A stretch of 64,000 nt of DNA from Nannochloris sp. 'desiccata' (taxonomy: Eukaryota > Chlorophyta > Trebouxiophyceae > Chlorellales > Chlorellaceae), in contig JAGTXX020000014.1 of assembly GCA_019044685.2 (NCBI GenBank), forward strand, positions 620,001-684,000, in the 5' to 3' direction. The number at the start of each line of letters is the position of its first letter. Positions within the stretch are counted from its first letter, which is position 1. Below the pieces are notes generated by a model. The model ran no database searches, was not told the origin of the DNA, and saw only the letters and a program-made list of their open reading frames with translations. The translations under genes and the position numbers were made by a program. Of the stretch, positions 1-12,325 are shown one piece after another.

Positions 1-494
1 CTATCAAAAATAGAGAGTTGATCTCCTCGGCCGATGAACCGCCCACCTACTTTACCAGCTGCAGGGGCATCATAACCAGCTCCGCTGCCGCCGATACCTT
101 TCGCCATGAGTTCTTCACACTCTGCGGTAAGCTCTTCGAGTAATTTGTAGAATGGAGCTGCGTGTGCGCCGTGAATATTGTGGCTAAGCTCGTGGAGCAT
201 GGTGCCTAATATACTTTCGTAATGGAGAAAGGTGTTTGGGCGGGAAGCAGGTCTGAGGCGTACACAGATCTCTTGAGTATTGCCTCCTCCACCTCCGACG
301 TTTATACCGAGTAAATTGGTTCTGCTGGGAAAAAATTCTTTGAGGACCGGGCAAGTGAACTGCCGCTTTCTCATTATTGGTTGCACTTGAAAAGCTATTT
401 TTTCAAGGATGGATTTGGCTTCTACGTCATTTGGCATCCCTAAAGATTCGATTCTGTCTACTTTGTAGGGATCTAGGCGACGGACGTTTGACAT
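1..494 (-). CDS. WLM-domain (Wss1/SPRTN-type) metalloprotease, N-terminal part
   Basis: The minus-strand reading frame begins with ATG at 494 (MSNVRRLDPYKV...) and runs off the left edge without a stop, so only about 164 residues are visible. It carries a zincin motif HELSHNIHGAH (HExxHxxxxxH) followed by an FYKLLEEL segment, the signature of the WLM domain of yeast Wss1. Known Wss1-type enzymes degrade DNA-protein crosslinks and act with Cdc48 and SUMO. Plants and algae also have ubiquitin-like-domain versions, but no ubiquitin fold is seen before this WLM domain. The C-terminus, where VCP- and SUMO-binding motifs would sit, lies outside the window. Family assignment is strong; the substrate is inference. 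Confidence 0.85.
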   Translation of the reverse strand, partial: MSNVRRLDPYKVDRIESLGMPNDVEAKSILEKIAFQVQPIMRKRQFTCPVLKEFFPSRTNLLGINVGGGGGNTQEICVRLRPASRPNTFLHYESILGTMLHELSHNIHGAHAAPFYKLLEELTAECEELMAKGIGGSGAGYDAPAAGKVGGRFIGRGDQLSIFD

Positions 495-854
495 TTTATA
501 AAGTGGATTTCTAATCCAAGATCACTTCACATTTGATAAATGGCAAGCTTATGGGCTTGCTAGGAAGAATTTCAGTTCAAGAATAAAATGAATATTATGA
601 AATGATAGTTTGAATGCGGTAATGCAAGGATAAAGTCGAGAGGTAGCGCTCTGAAGATGGCTGTAGTAACTAAACTTTGAAATTGAGGTATGTGGTCGTC
701 TACTCTGACAAAAAAAATGCAGTATTAAATCTACATATTATTTTAATTTTGATCTAATCAACTGCGACCATTGTCAAATCGTTCCAAATTTCTTACAAAG
801 TTACTAATTTTGATCCCTAGAAATTATTTTAATTCGAGACGTATTTCTCACACC
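495..854. promoter_or_regulatory. Divergent intergenic region between the WLM protease and the FKBP gene
   Basis: This AT-rich 360-nt stretch separates two head-to-head start codons (494 minus, 855 plus), so it must hold both promoters and 5' leaders. I see no recognisable TATA box or repeated motif. Confidence 0.4.
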
Positions 855-1523
855 ATGGCCACTGCGGCAATAAAGAAAGCACGAACATCACATCCTTACC
901 ATCATCGAAGCACTGCACTCACACCTCGGGCGTCCTCACGTCAAGTCACTACCTCTGCACTTCCCGTCCACCGCCGTGACGCACTCCTTGCAAGTGGCAC
1001 TCTCTTTCTTTCTACCGTACTCCAACAACCACAGCAAGCTCGAGCTGATGATTTTACCGTCACCCCTTCTGGCCTCAAGTATTTAGACCTCCGCCCTGGT
1101 GACGGAGCGAGCCCTCAGAAAGGTGATACAGTGGTAGTGCACTGGAGCGGATATACGAAAAATTATCAAGCCAAGAGAATTGATAATACAAGTACACGCG
1201 ATGAACCTTATGTTTTTAAACTCGGTGCCGGTGAGGCAATTGCTGCGTTTGAAGAGGCAGTCTCTACCATGCAGCCAGGCGGTGTCCGACGGATAGAAGT
1301 GCCTGGAGAGAGACCAGAGTTGGGGTATGCTTTGGATAGGAGCGTTAGATTCACCAATGAGACTTTAAGAGATGGCATTTACAAGTATAGGGTGGGACCA
1401 CAGCCAGCAGAGCTTGGCGGGCAGCGTGCATTGGACTTTGTGCTTGATAACGAAACATTGCAGCCATTTAATAAGACGTTGCTGTTTGACATCAAGCTGT
1501 TGAGCGTGCGGCCAAAGAAGTAG
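855..1523 (+). CDS. Thylakoid-lumen FKBP-type peptidyl-prolyl isomerase
   Basis: This is a single-exon gene of 222 aa starting at ATG 855 in a good context (CACCATGGC). The first ~60 residues resemble a bipartite plastid transit peptide: a Ser/Thr/His-rich stretch, then twin arginines (HRRDALLASG), a hydrophobic core and an ARA-like cleavage site before DDFTVTPSGLKY. This predicts Tat-dependent import into the thylakoid lumen. The mature part is an FKBP domain (GDTVVVHWSGYT..., ending LLFDIKLLSV). A stretch around residues 140-195 (PGERPELGY...DRS...) interrupts the usual 80s loop, as in the divergent lumenal FKBP16-type proteins. Several FKBP active-site aromatics are not evident, so catalysis is uncertain. 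TGTAA occurs at 1633. Confidence 0.82.
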   Translation: MATAAIKKARTSHPYHHRSTALTPRASSRQVTTSALPVHRRDALLASGTLFLSTVLQQPQQARADDFTVTPSGLKYLDLRPGDGASPQKGDTVVVHWSGYTKNYQAKRIDNTSTRDEPYVFKLGAGEAIAAFEEAVSTMQPGGVRRIEVPGERPELGYALDRSVRFTNETLRDGIYKYRVGPQPAELGGQRALDFVLDNETLQPFNKTLLFDIKLLSVRPKK

Positions 1524-1774
1524 GCAGAGACGCTGCTGGCGGCAGGCAGCGGCGCCTATATCAACTATAGGTGATCCTCCTCACAGAAAAGAAGGGGAAT
1601 GTATGATTCTTTAGTATCTTTATGAATACAAATGTAATTTAAATTCCAATATGTTCGGATTAGTCGGCATTCCATAGGATTAAACGTTAATTGACCACTG
1701 TTCTAAATTCTGATCCTTTATTTTCCCAAGAATCTTCATCGTACTCACGCCTACACCATAATCAAGTTCTTAAA

Positions 1775-3961
1775 ATGTCTCTTGATAGGATCCTTAACTC
1801 TCTCCGTCAACAACAAAAGGTTGACAGAGAGATGATGGAATTAGAACCCCAGATTGATGAAAAAGATATTCCTGATAGAACTCAAATCAGGTAATTTTAA
1901 CTCATATTTCTTATACTGACCATACTTATCTATCCATAGACGCTATGAATTCCCTGATTAATCTCTATTTCTCGACTTGAAATTATTTTTTACCAGAGAG
2001 GATGCCGAGCTCCAACGTGGCGGGGTCCTCAAAGGCACCATTGAACCTGGAGAAGGCGAGGCTACCCCTCAACTTGGCGACCTTGTTTTTCTTCACTACA
2101 ATCTATTAGACACTAAAGAAAAGATTGTAGAATCAAGTCGACCTGAGAATGGGGGTCCTGGCCACCCCCGCCCTTTTGTCCTGGGAGAAGCGGGGAACGG
2201 AGCACGGCCATTAAGAGGCCTAGAGATCGCACTAAGCGATATCCGACTGCGAGAACGCTGTGCACTACAATTAAAGCCAGAATTTGCGTATCTACATAAA
2301 GACTGCGTTTCAAAACCTCCTGTAGGCTTTAGAAAAGAGGAACCAGTGACCATCGATGTTCAGCTCACCAACTTTGTTTCTGGCAAAAATGTCAAGAGCT
2401 TGGGCAATTCTGGCATTACTATGCAAATAATCAAAGAACAAACTGGCTGGGAAACACCCCGTGTACCCTTTGATATTGTTATACACGTTATTGCAAGAAG
2501 TGTTGCTACTGATGGAGCACCACAGGCAGGCTCAGTTTATTTTGATAGCAGCAGCAGCAACAACAGCGGGAGTTGTTTTGGCACCACAGCCGACAGCACA
2601 GGAGAAATCAAATGCAGTTTAGGCGATGGAACACTGCCTCCTGGACTAGAAAAAGCTATCTCTGAGCTACGTAGAGGAGAAGAAGCTATAGTTTGGTGCC
2701 CAATCGCCTTAGCATCTCCAAATATTACTAGCAAGAATACCAGCTCCAATGCTACAGCTTCTTCATCTACTATGTTCCCTACTCCACCGTCTCAAGAATC
2801 CCTCGGCATCGGTGGCGATCTCTACCCATCCCTCCGGTACATTGAATTCACAGTTTCTCTCCTCGATTTCTCGCAAGTACGTGACCTCACTGGAGATGGC
2901 GGCGCTGTGAAAAGAATCTTAAAGAAAGGACGAGGAGATTTTCCGGCAGATTGTCCATTGGAAGATACCAAAGTAAATGCCAAAATACGAGTCAGACCAG
3001 CACAAAATAAAAGCAATACAGGTACTAATAGTACTACTAGTGAATCGAATATGACCCCTAATTGGGTACCGTTACCAGGTAGTACGGATGCCACAGGGTC
3101 AATAGACATCGATTTAGGTATGGGGCAGGTTCCTGCGCCAGTGGACGCTGGCCTTCGTTTAATGCTTCGTGGTGAAGTTGCATCCGTACTATCCACATGG
3201 GCACATTCATACGGGAAATGCGGTAAAGATGTAGTAAAATTGTCTAATATTACGTCTGGTACTGATGGTAACACGATCCCGGAATGCTTTATTAGTACAG
3301 GAGATGGCGTCTCTGCTGCGGATGTTGAATTTGAGCTGGAGTTGATTGATTTCGAGCCCATTCCGAACGTATTCTCCCTCACAACCGCTGAGAAATTAAC
3401 ACGCTCGTCGAATTGGCGTGAGCAAGGCAACACGCTCTTCAAAGCTGGTAAATATAAATTAGCAAGGAGTAAATATATGCAAGGCATTAAAAGCGTAGAT
3501 CAGATTCAGGGAGTGGATAGTGAAGAGCAAGCAGTCGAGGCGAAAATAGCAAAAGTATCGTGTCTCGTGAACTTAGCTGCGTGTGCACAGAAGGAAAAGG
3601 AGTATGGGGAGGTGATCAAGTGGTGTGATAAAGCAATAGAGTAAGTTATGGAGCTATTCTATAGAACTCATATTTGCTTATTTATTTTTTCCCCGGCGGT
3701 GATTTATGGCCTTTCTTTTTATTTCTTGCTTTCTTTCTTTGCAGTGAGGATAATGAGCATGCGAAAGGGTATTTCCGCCGTGCTGTAGCCCGCTATAATC
3801 TAGGTCAGGAAGAGGCTGCGAAAGATGATTTTGATATAGTTAAAAAGCTAGACCCAGCTGCTGAGCCGGACGTTGAGCGGGAGCTTGCACGGATGGCAGC
3901 AAAAAGTAGAGCTGCAGCACAGAAACAGCGACAAGAATGGGGAAGCTTCTTTGGGAAGTAG
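1775..3961 (+). CDS. Multidomain FKBP-like immunophilin with C-terminal TPR
   Basis: Exons are 1775-1890, 1997-3640 and 3745-3961, giving 658 aa. The first junction yields TQ-I-R-E-D and the second KAI-D-EDNEHAKGYFRRA, which restores a continuous TPR. Residues ~40-135 form an FKBP-like domain (GDLVFLHYNLLD...RGLEIAL). Two or three more divergent FKBP-like segments follow to about residue 460, then TPR helices at ~505-655 beginning NWREQGNTLFKAGKY. The layout matches plant ROF1/FKBP62-type Hsp90 co-chaperones, but the FKBP segments are poorly conserved and rich in Ser/Thr/Asn linkers, so isomerase activity is doubtful. No targeting signal is seen, so it is probably cytosolic. TGTAA lies 43 nt after the stop. 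The start is the first in-frame ATG of the exon. Confidence 0.8.
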
Positions 3962-4198
3962 TAAATGTGATATACAATGATGTATGACACGAAATATAGA
4001 GGATGTAAAAAATTAATTGTACTTTATTAAGAGCTACCCACATGAGCTGAGTCAACACTGCAGACAGCGCCTCAAAACAGGGGGCAAGGAAATTAAAGTT
4101 ATTTTGTTGCCACACGCTTTCAAACAGACAGTTTCATTGATTGTAATTATTACTTATAAATGGTGATATAATAAGGGTGCTTTGCCCGAAGACACGCC

Positions 4199-7184
4199 AT
4201 GACCGAAGACACGCGAATAGTTTCTGTGCCAATCGGCAGCTCATTACTAGACGCAATCAAGCTGGCCTTCGTAGATGATATCAAAGCAGCCTTGGAAGGC
4301 CTGACTGATGATGCCTATGATGAGCTTAGGGCGTGTGATAACCAAGGTCAGTTTAAAACGTGGTCTCTAGTCTTTTGACTTTTTTTTTTTAAATCGCGGG
4401 AAAAGGCGTTAAAACCCAAACCACAACACTCACATTTTCGCCCTATGGTACTTCGATACAGGACAAACGGCCCTCCACATGCTAGCTGCGAATTCAAAGG
4501 ACGCCTGCCTCGACCTTTTATTGAAAAAGGCTGGTGACGATGCCCCAAATCTGATCGCTCTCCAAGACAACGAGGGAAACACTAGTTTGCACCTCTGCGC
4601 CCATTGCCCCATGTCATGTTATCAGCTAGCCGCAGAGTCGCCAGCCACGTGCCTTATCAAAAACAAAGCGGGCTTGACTCCAATTGACCTCGCTCTCCAG
4701 CATGGTAGCGGAGAAGCTTTGAACGCCCTTCTTCTCGCCTGTTCTGGCAACTCCAGCCCCGATGTTATCGATTCCATGAACGAATTGACCAGAATGGGCG
4801 CTGTAGCAGACACTTGGGCTCCCAACGGCCAGTCTTCTCTCATGTTGGCGGCCGCAGCAAACAGTGCCGAGGCTATCACTCTGTTACTATCTGCTGGCGC
4901 TTCTTTGGAGCTGCAAGACGCGATGGGTAGGACGGCACTCATGTGGGCTGCTGGATCGGATGCTGTAGATGCTTTGAAAGTGCTTTTAGATGCCGGAGCT
5001 TCGGTCGCATTAAGAGATCGTAGAAATCGCACCGCTTGTGATTACGCTGAGAAGCCAGACGCTAGGAAGGTGTTGGAGGCGAGAGTAAAAGAGCTTGAAA
5101 GTAAAGCTACAGCAGCACAAGAAGCTCTACTTGCAGAATTACTGGAAGAGGAAGAAAGGAAGGCTGCTAGTAAAGCGACAAAAAGGGCGAAGAAGAAAAT
5201 CAAGGCCAAAGAGAAGAAGGAGAAGAGCGGTGTTGTCAAGGGCAGTGGAACGAGTTCGACGGACGGTGCTGCTGGAGAAGAAACTATTGCTACGAGTACT
5301 AGTAGTGATACTACTGCATCAGAAGCGACAAAAGTGATGGTAGAAGGAGCAGAGGCCAATCCAGAGCCAGAGGAAGACAGAGCGGAGATTGACGTTAATG
5401 AGACGACGCCCATGGCCTCTTCTCAAATAACCACCACCACCACTGCTAGCACACCACTACCTTATAGCAGAGATGCCACAGAAGTACACCACAATATTTC
5501 TGTGACTGCCACCGTAACTAAAACACCACCAGCTGTGCTGTCACAACTGCTCGCTGCCAGGGTAGCCGTTCGGCCACCATCGCCTGAATGGTGCACCGTC
5601 GGCGCTCCAAAGAAGGAAAAATCCCCACAACACTCTGGTACATTTATAAGCACGAAGAGTGTTTTTTCTCAACACCACTATCAGCACCGACGAAGTCCCT
5701 CTATTGGCTCAGTAAATAGTGTTTCCAGTGGCACTTCCCATGAGACTGATGGAAGTGGGAAGCACTCTGGTAGTGAACGTTCTGTCTTACGTAGAGTCGC
5801 TGCAGCTGGAGCGGTTGTTGGAAATAACAGCTCTTCACAACAATTTGCTGTTCCACGTCCACCAGCGCCGGTACAGAGGCAAGCAGCGTGTACTCGATCG
5901 ACCAGTGGAGGCGAGGAAGTTGGGGCGGCAGCTTTGTTTGGCGATAGTGGTACTACAAGTACAAATGCTACAACAGCTGTCGCTGCTGCTGCTATTGCTG
6001 GTATAAAGCCTGGTAGCTGGGCAAGTGTCGCTGCTTCACAAAGAAATGGTACGAGCAATGGTAATAGTGCTGCTGCTGCGTTTGTGGCAGCAGCAGCAGG
6101 GGCATTGCAGGTCGTTAGCAAAAGAGAAGAGCAGCAGCAGCAACAAGAGCCAGCTCATACCACCCTGGCCTCTGGTGGTCCTCCTCAAGGTGCCTGGACA
6201 AGGTTAAATACAGGTCTTAATACGCTTACTACATCTTCTGGAGGAAGCTCTATTGATGGTTCCCACAGCAATTATGGTGTTAATAATATTAATACAGCCA
6301 CCGCCGCCACCACCACCGCCCCAGCTGCATCTATTTCTACCGCTTCTGTAGCGGCCTTGCAGCGAGCTGCAGCCGAAGAAATTGCAGTTCTCCGTTCCGA
6401 AATCCAACGCCTTAAACTTAGGAACGCCGCCGCTGAGCTTGCACACCATCAAGAACTCGTTGCAGTGCTTCAAGATGCCTCTCAGCATGAAAACGCCGCT
6501 GTGGCAAAAGCCACTTCTGATGAACGGGTAGCTTGTAGTATGCGATTCGCTGCTTTACTTCAAAATAACGGCGTAGCTTTAGCTGGAGCTATCCCTGGAC
6601 TGTTAGCAGGAGCAGGGATTAACACAGCTAGCGATCTAGATATATTTTTAAATCTTAATGGCAGCAACGCTGTTGGCGGGAGCGGTGGAATCAACACAGG
6701 TCATCGTTGTGGTGGTGGGGTGGGTGATGGCAGTGCCACTGCTGTTCCTAATCAAGCTTCTTCGAATAGGAAAATCAACCTCTCGTCACCACATATGGCA
6801 GACACCTACAGCAGCAGCATTAATAAAAACATCACCAATAAGAGCACCCTCGCTGCTGCTATTTCTGGCGATTTGAATAACGCCGTCCCCGGTGGCGGTG
6901 CCGGTGTTTGTGCTGATACATCTCCTCTATCTACTTCTCCGTTTTCCTATGAAGTAGGGGAGCATCTCAGAGGAGATTTCTTTGGCAACCATTCGGCCTT
7001 TATGGTGCCTGCTACTGAGACGCACTCGATCAATGCCAGCCCACCAGACGGTGGCTATGCGTCTTCTTGTTACTCTGAGACGGCTGGTCCAGAGTCGTTT
7101 ATGACGAGGGCTGCCGCTGCTGCATCTGCTTGGAGTCCATTAGGTAATGGGACGTCTACCGGATGGGGTACACCTATGCGATGA
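4199..7184 (+). CDS. Ankyrin-repeat protein with low-complexity tail
   Basis: Two exons, 4199-4346 and 4462-7184, give 956 aa. The junction creates DNQGQTALHMLAANS, a textbook ankyrin repeat start, which supports the splice. Ankyrin repeats fill residues ~45-260 (for example MGRTALMWAAGSDAVDALKVLLDAGA). A Lys/Glu-rich helical stretch (~265-300) follows, then ~370 residues of Ser/Thr/Ala/Gln-rich probably disordered sequence. A predicted coiled coil lies at ~680-725 (EEIAVLRSEIQRLKLRNAAAE), and the tail is Gly/Asn/Ser-rich. A CAG-type repeat encodes polyQ near 6132-6147. No catalytic domain was recognised; a scaffold role is all that can be inferred. TGTAA occurs at 7373. Confidence 0.8.
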
Positions 7185-8120
7185 TACCTACTAGATACTC
7201 TCTTTTAAAGGGATATACTACTAGTAGTCCTTCAAAAATGAATTGGTTCAACGAATATCTCCTAGAACACAAAAATTTCCCCGTCGACGTCTACAAAAAT
7301 TTGTTTGCAAAGAAGAATTATTAAATCAATCATTCCGGATCGATTGAGCGAAGCTCTTCTACTTTATGTACATGTAATCTATGAGCAATATAAAACCAAC
7401 CCTCCCCCCTTTTCTGTTAAAACGAATCCGTATGATTCTTATAAACCCATTTATTTTCTATGTTTTCTCATCCCCCGTCAATTTCCGCAAGAAATCTTTT
7501 CTTTCTTATCTTATTTTCTGATGCTTTCAGTTTGTAGTTTGTTTGTTATTTCAGTCTGTGTCCTTTATGATCTGTATTTGAGTGCTGCTGGTCTGTCAAC
7601 CCACGTATTTTGTGTGCTAGTACCCTCCCCTGTAAAAACAAAACAAAAATGCGAAATAACCCAAACCAGGGTGACTGGAGGGATCGTGAGAAGCCACCTT
7701 TGTGAATGAAAGCTTCACAACATGGAATTGGCGGTCACCTCCTCCTATACTACTTTGTAGGTACGTGCCCACTATCCCTGCTGATTGCATTGCATTGCCA
7801 TTTTCTTACTGTGCCCACTACCTCCTCTATACTAGCGGGAGTATTGAACCAGATGATCCAGTCGAATTGAGATATATTAGACAACCTACGCAGCAGCTTG
7901 CTGCGTCAATCTACAAAAAGTTGCTCCTTGTAAGCTCACTCTGTATGATAAACTAAATGAAAAAATATATATGCCAAGTGCTAAACCCTAGAGTTGATGG
8001 AGAAGCCTTCTGAGAAGGAAGTTGGAAAGACTGGACTGCATGGTAAATTTGGTCAACGCTCCTATCTTAAGGCTACTTAAGCAGGTTTCAAGGCATAATA
8101 AATAAATAGTAGTCCTACCA
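7185..8120. other. Intergenic region, T-rich 3' flank of the ankyrin gene
   Basis: 936 nt between two plus-strand genes. The left half is T/C-rich and contains TGTAA at 7373, probably 3' UTR. Open frames here are low-complexity and lack a plausible ATG or family similarity. I see no RNA gene. Confidence 0.5.
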
Positions 8121-11100
8121 ATGACTAACCAAGTGCATGATGCATCTAAGATGAGCGATAGCAGTGGTGATGAGAGTGCAATCGCAGCTGCCAATTTGAA
8201 AACACATTTAAAACATGTAGACCAAAATGCTGTCAGATTTGCAATAGAGAGATCCAAGGAGCTGGGGAATAAATCATTTAAACAGAAGAAATATGCAGGT
8301 AGATTATAATCAGCGTTTCGTGAAATTTTTGCAAGCTTGTCAACTATGATCTTGCTTCCCGGCAGCCATCAGCATGACCCTTCTCTACAATCTTTCTAAA
8401 CCATCCTCCCCATTCTCTTAGATGCCATACAATTCTACAGTCAAGCTATAGCTGGTGATCCTAAAGACAAGACCCTCTTTAGCAATCGTTCAGCTGCATA
8501 TTTAGCTTCCGGCCTCTACGAGCAAGCTCTTTGGGACGCTGAATCAGCAGTCTCTCTTGACAACGCCTGGTCTAAAGCTTATTACCGACTTGGATGTGCT
8601 CACACCGCGTTAAATCAATGGAATAACGCTGTCCACGCTCTACAGAAAGCAGCTGAACTCGATCCTAGCAGTATAGATATTAATAGTCGGCTTCAAACCG
8701 CAACAAAAAGAGTCACTGATGGCGATGCAGCTCGTCGTGCCATTGCTGCTTCTGAACGACGTAGTCTAGTACTAAAATTACGTGAAGCTAGGCATGCAGA
8801 CCAACGGTTGCTGATGTTGAATCAGTTTAAACAAAGTATGACTGCGCCTGATTGGGAACTGGAAGACTTGGAGTGGTAAGCGGAGATTTCATTTATTTAT
8901 TGTTAGTACATACTCTATAGACTATATAAATCATCTAACTAAAAAAAACCAATACCTCCTTCTATTTCTTACTCTCCTAATTAAATTTCCACTTAAAAAA
9001 AATAATTTTTACAGGAGACCCACGTGGATGCCATCAATGAGGGTGACCCCGCTCGATCCAGATGTTGTCTATAAAGACCCAAAGAAAACAGCTTTACTAG
9101 GCTATGTCTCTTCATTAGCTGATTTATCCTATCCTAAGGCAGCTTTAAAGGATCTTACTGATCTTCCTAGACTTGAAGCGTATGAAAATGCTTTGAAAAA
9201 CGTGCTGAAAAAAAGACCACGAGGTCATGTATTGGCGCTTGGGAGCGGCGGTGGATTGTTGAGCCTCATGGCTTTAAGACACGGTGCAGGGCGTGTTTCT
9301 GCCATTGAACGATCGCGTATGCTGTATCGAATGACAAAGCAGATTATTTCAAGCAATGAATCTATACCAGGTGTTGAAAACGTGCATTTAATAGCTCGAA
9401 ATTTGCTTGCTGTCTCCGGAGTGGATGGCGACGGAGAAAATGAAAAAGAAGAAGATCACGCTGCTGCAGTTGCTTTGCTTGCACAAGAGCAGCAACAAAA
9501 AGAAGATGCAGAAGTTGAACGTCTTCCCTCCTGTGCTGATATTCTCGTCACTGATTTACTGGACCACGCTGCTCTAGGAATCGGTATACTTCCTGCAATA
9601 GACCACGCTGCTGGGCATGCTTTGCTCTCCCCCGATGCCGTCGTCCTGCCTTCTAAAATACGCATTCGTGCTGTACTTGTAGAACTATTGTTACCATCTA
9701 CAGGTGTAAATGGATTCGATTTGTCTCCATTAGATAAATCGTATCGATGGTTTCCAGGAGATGAGAAGATTGAACTGGATAAGATCCCTCACCGGGGTCT
9801 AACAAAACCGTTTTTAGCACATTCGTTGGATTTACAGCAACGAGCAAGAGATATTCAACAACGGAAAAAAGATAGGGAGTCTTCTAAGAAGAAGAATTCT
9901 TGTATTTCTACGAAAGGAGAAACTGCAAACCTTCAGAAGAAGGGTTATAAGACCAGTAGTGATGAAGGCGATTTTTCAGTTTCTTCTTCAACTGAAAAAG
10001 AACACGAGGTTGGACACGAGGCCGGTGACGGGAAAAAGAAGAAGAATATTTCAAAGCAGGAGCAGCAGTGGGAAGCTGATTTTGAAATTGAAGTTGAGGT
10101 CACTGCTTCAGGAAAATGGAACGGTGTTGCTTTTTGGTTTGAATTAGATTTAGATACTGAAGAAGTCGAAGAAAGGGATTCTATTTCATCTTCACTTTCT
10201 AGTGGAGCGTGGCCATTTTCAGCCACCGCTCCTAGTGAACAAACTAAAAGAACCGGCGATGAAACAACTCTGTCTACAATCAGTAGTCCAAATTCTTCTC
10301 TTCCTTCTAATTATGGTCGTTCATGGGGCCAAGCTGTCCAATATATGGACCCTCGTTTCATAGAACAAGGCTCTACGTTGAAACTTCGTATCCGTCAAGA
10401 TACAGGTCAGATTCTTTTCTCTTCAGACCCTCCACCCTGCCGATTGCACCACGCATTGGCTCCTCGGTGGCACTACGATATGGTCCTGGATCAATTACGT
10501 AATGAAGCGTACGATAAAGCTATCTGCAGTGCTGTAGCGCGGATTAAAGAAAGGGACGTTAATAGTTTGGCTCTTGCTACCACTCAAACATCTCTTAGTA
10601 ATACTAATGGTAATCACGCAGCCCCACCCCAACCAATTACTGCGCTGGATATTGGAGCAGGCACCGGCTTGCTCTCTATGATGGCTGTCCGTGCTGGCGC
10701 TGACGAGGCTTACGCAGTTGAAGTCAGCGCCCATATGTGCGACGTGGCAGAGGAAACCACTATTATGAATGGATATCTTGGTAAAATTCTCGTTTTAGAT
10801 AGAGATGTGCGTAGAATGGATACAGTACGAAAGCCAGATGGTACTGCACCAGAAATGCAGCAACGTGCTGACATAGCAGTTTTTGAAATATTCGATTCTG
10901 GATTGATTGGAGAAGGGGTTTTGCACTGTCTAACCGCCGCAAAGGCGAAATTGTTAAACTCAGACGCGGTTTTAGTGCCTTCTTGGGCGACTGTCTATGC
11001 GCAGCCTATCGAAATGAGGGTGGCAACTGCTGCGGGTTTTGACATTTCGCAAGCAAATAGGTGGCGCTGGCGCTCAGACTACGAAGGAATCGAGCTTGCA

Positions 11101-11658
11101 CGTTGCAAAAATGAATGGAAGCCATTAGGAAATGCTCAAAAAGTGTTTTCATTTGATTTTTACGATGTGGAAAAGTCCATGAAGCCTGAAGAAACTTGTT
11201 TAAAATTCGAAATTTCTGAAAATGGGGTGGTCAATGCGATTGCGATGTGGTTTGATCTGCATTTAGATGAAGAAAATTCACTCAGTACAAGCCCATATGT
11301 TGAGAAGGGGCCTACCTGGCAACAAGCAGTGCAATGGATGCCTGAAATGCGTGTGAAACCGGGCGAGCAATTCGCAGTAGTTGCTCGGCATGACACATTT
11401 TCTATTTCTTATGAAATTTCTGAAAATGAGATTTTGCAATCTTCAAGGGCAACTGGAGTTCCTCTTGTAGACCCTGTATGGAAATCTGCACATGATGCTT
11501 TACAGCAAGTCAACTCTCAGTTAGTTAAGGCCTGTGTACAAAATCCTTTAGAGTATAGAGCAGTGGCTCAGGCAGCAGTGCAGTTTGCGAGTCGGCCTCA
11601 TGATTTGGGATTGGATGCTGGGCATGCTGCGGAGTATTGTATGAAGATGATGGGTTGA
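8121..11658 (+). CDS. TPR plus tandem methyltransferase protein, PRMT9-like
   Basis: Exons 8121-8298, 8422-8875 and 9015-11658 give 1091 aa. The second donor looks like a stop (TGG TAA), but splicing GTAAGC to the CAG at 9014 joins LEW to RPTWMPSMRVTP in frame, so TPR and methyltransferase parts belong to one gene. Residues ~40-170 are TPRs. Module 1 (~230-630) has a degenerate SAM motif LGSGGGLL at ~286-293, and its double-E loop reads D391...I400. It also contains a long charged insertion. Module 2 (~700-1091) has intact LDIGAGTGLLS and FEIFDSGLIGEG with E835 and E844. Human PRMT9 has the same TPR plus two-module plan and methylates splicing factor SF3B2. Which module is active differs here (see findings). 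A second ATG at 8151 is possible. Confidence 0.85.
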
Positions 11659-12325
11659 TGTAATAGTTCTATTATGTATATTATCGTAATAGCTTTTTCT
11701 TGTAAGTAGATCAAATTTCAAAAGAAATCAGAGCTTTTCTTAAAGATTATATTCCTGTGTGGTTCGATAAGATTCTGCTGCTGCGAGCGCCACTATCGCT
11801 GAGTCCAGCCTGGTACTTAAAGTCCACTAGCTTTTAGTTCGCTATCTAATATCTCCGCTGCCTCAGGGTCTATTAATCCATCATTCATTATTTCCTCCAG
11901 CGTTTCTGCCTGCACGGTTTCTTAGGCCCTTTTTAAATGATATATACGTTTGCTACAGTCTCTGTACCCCGACGGCTGCATCGTTCCAAGTAGATGGCGA
12001 GTCCCGCTGGCAATTTAATTCTTGCTTGCTGCATTAAGAGCCCCAAGTTTGTAACTTGTTGGCATGAAGCTTTAAAATGTAGTTGAATAACCTGCGGATA
12101 AATGATCTGATCTTGTGATGTGTTTCGAAGTGATCGCGATCCCTTACGAAGTTTCGGAAGTGCTTCACAAAACTTTGAAAAGCTCTAAATAAGCACGCTC
12201 CTCCAGTTTCACACCCTAATATTACCTATTTTGCAACATAATAGGTTCAGCAAGAACCTAGAAAGCCTGATCACGCTCCCATTCCTTACGGTTCTTAAGG
12301 TTTCGCGTGAATTGTCACCTCCACC
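11659..12325. other. Intergenic region before the aldehyde dehydrogenase gene
   Basis: 667 nt between two plus-strand genes. TGTAA at 11659 and 11701 may serve PRMT9-like polyadenylation. The right part must carry the ALDH promoter. No ORF, repeat or RNA gene is recognised. Confidence 0.5.

Noticed and set aside
771..854. Upstream extension of the FKBP frame.
   Set aside because: The extension has no ATG; the ATG at 855 has a good context and gives a typical transit peptide.
7305..7956. Two open frames after the ankyrin gene.
   Set aside because: T-rich 3' flank composition, no credible start codon and no recognisable protein.
8876..9014. Treating the TPR and methyltransferase parts as two genes, because TGG TAA at 8876 looks like a stop.
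   Set aside because: GTAAGC there is a consensus donor, the frames join exactly, and PRMT9 is known to have this order.
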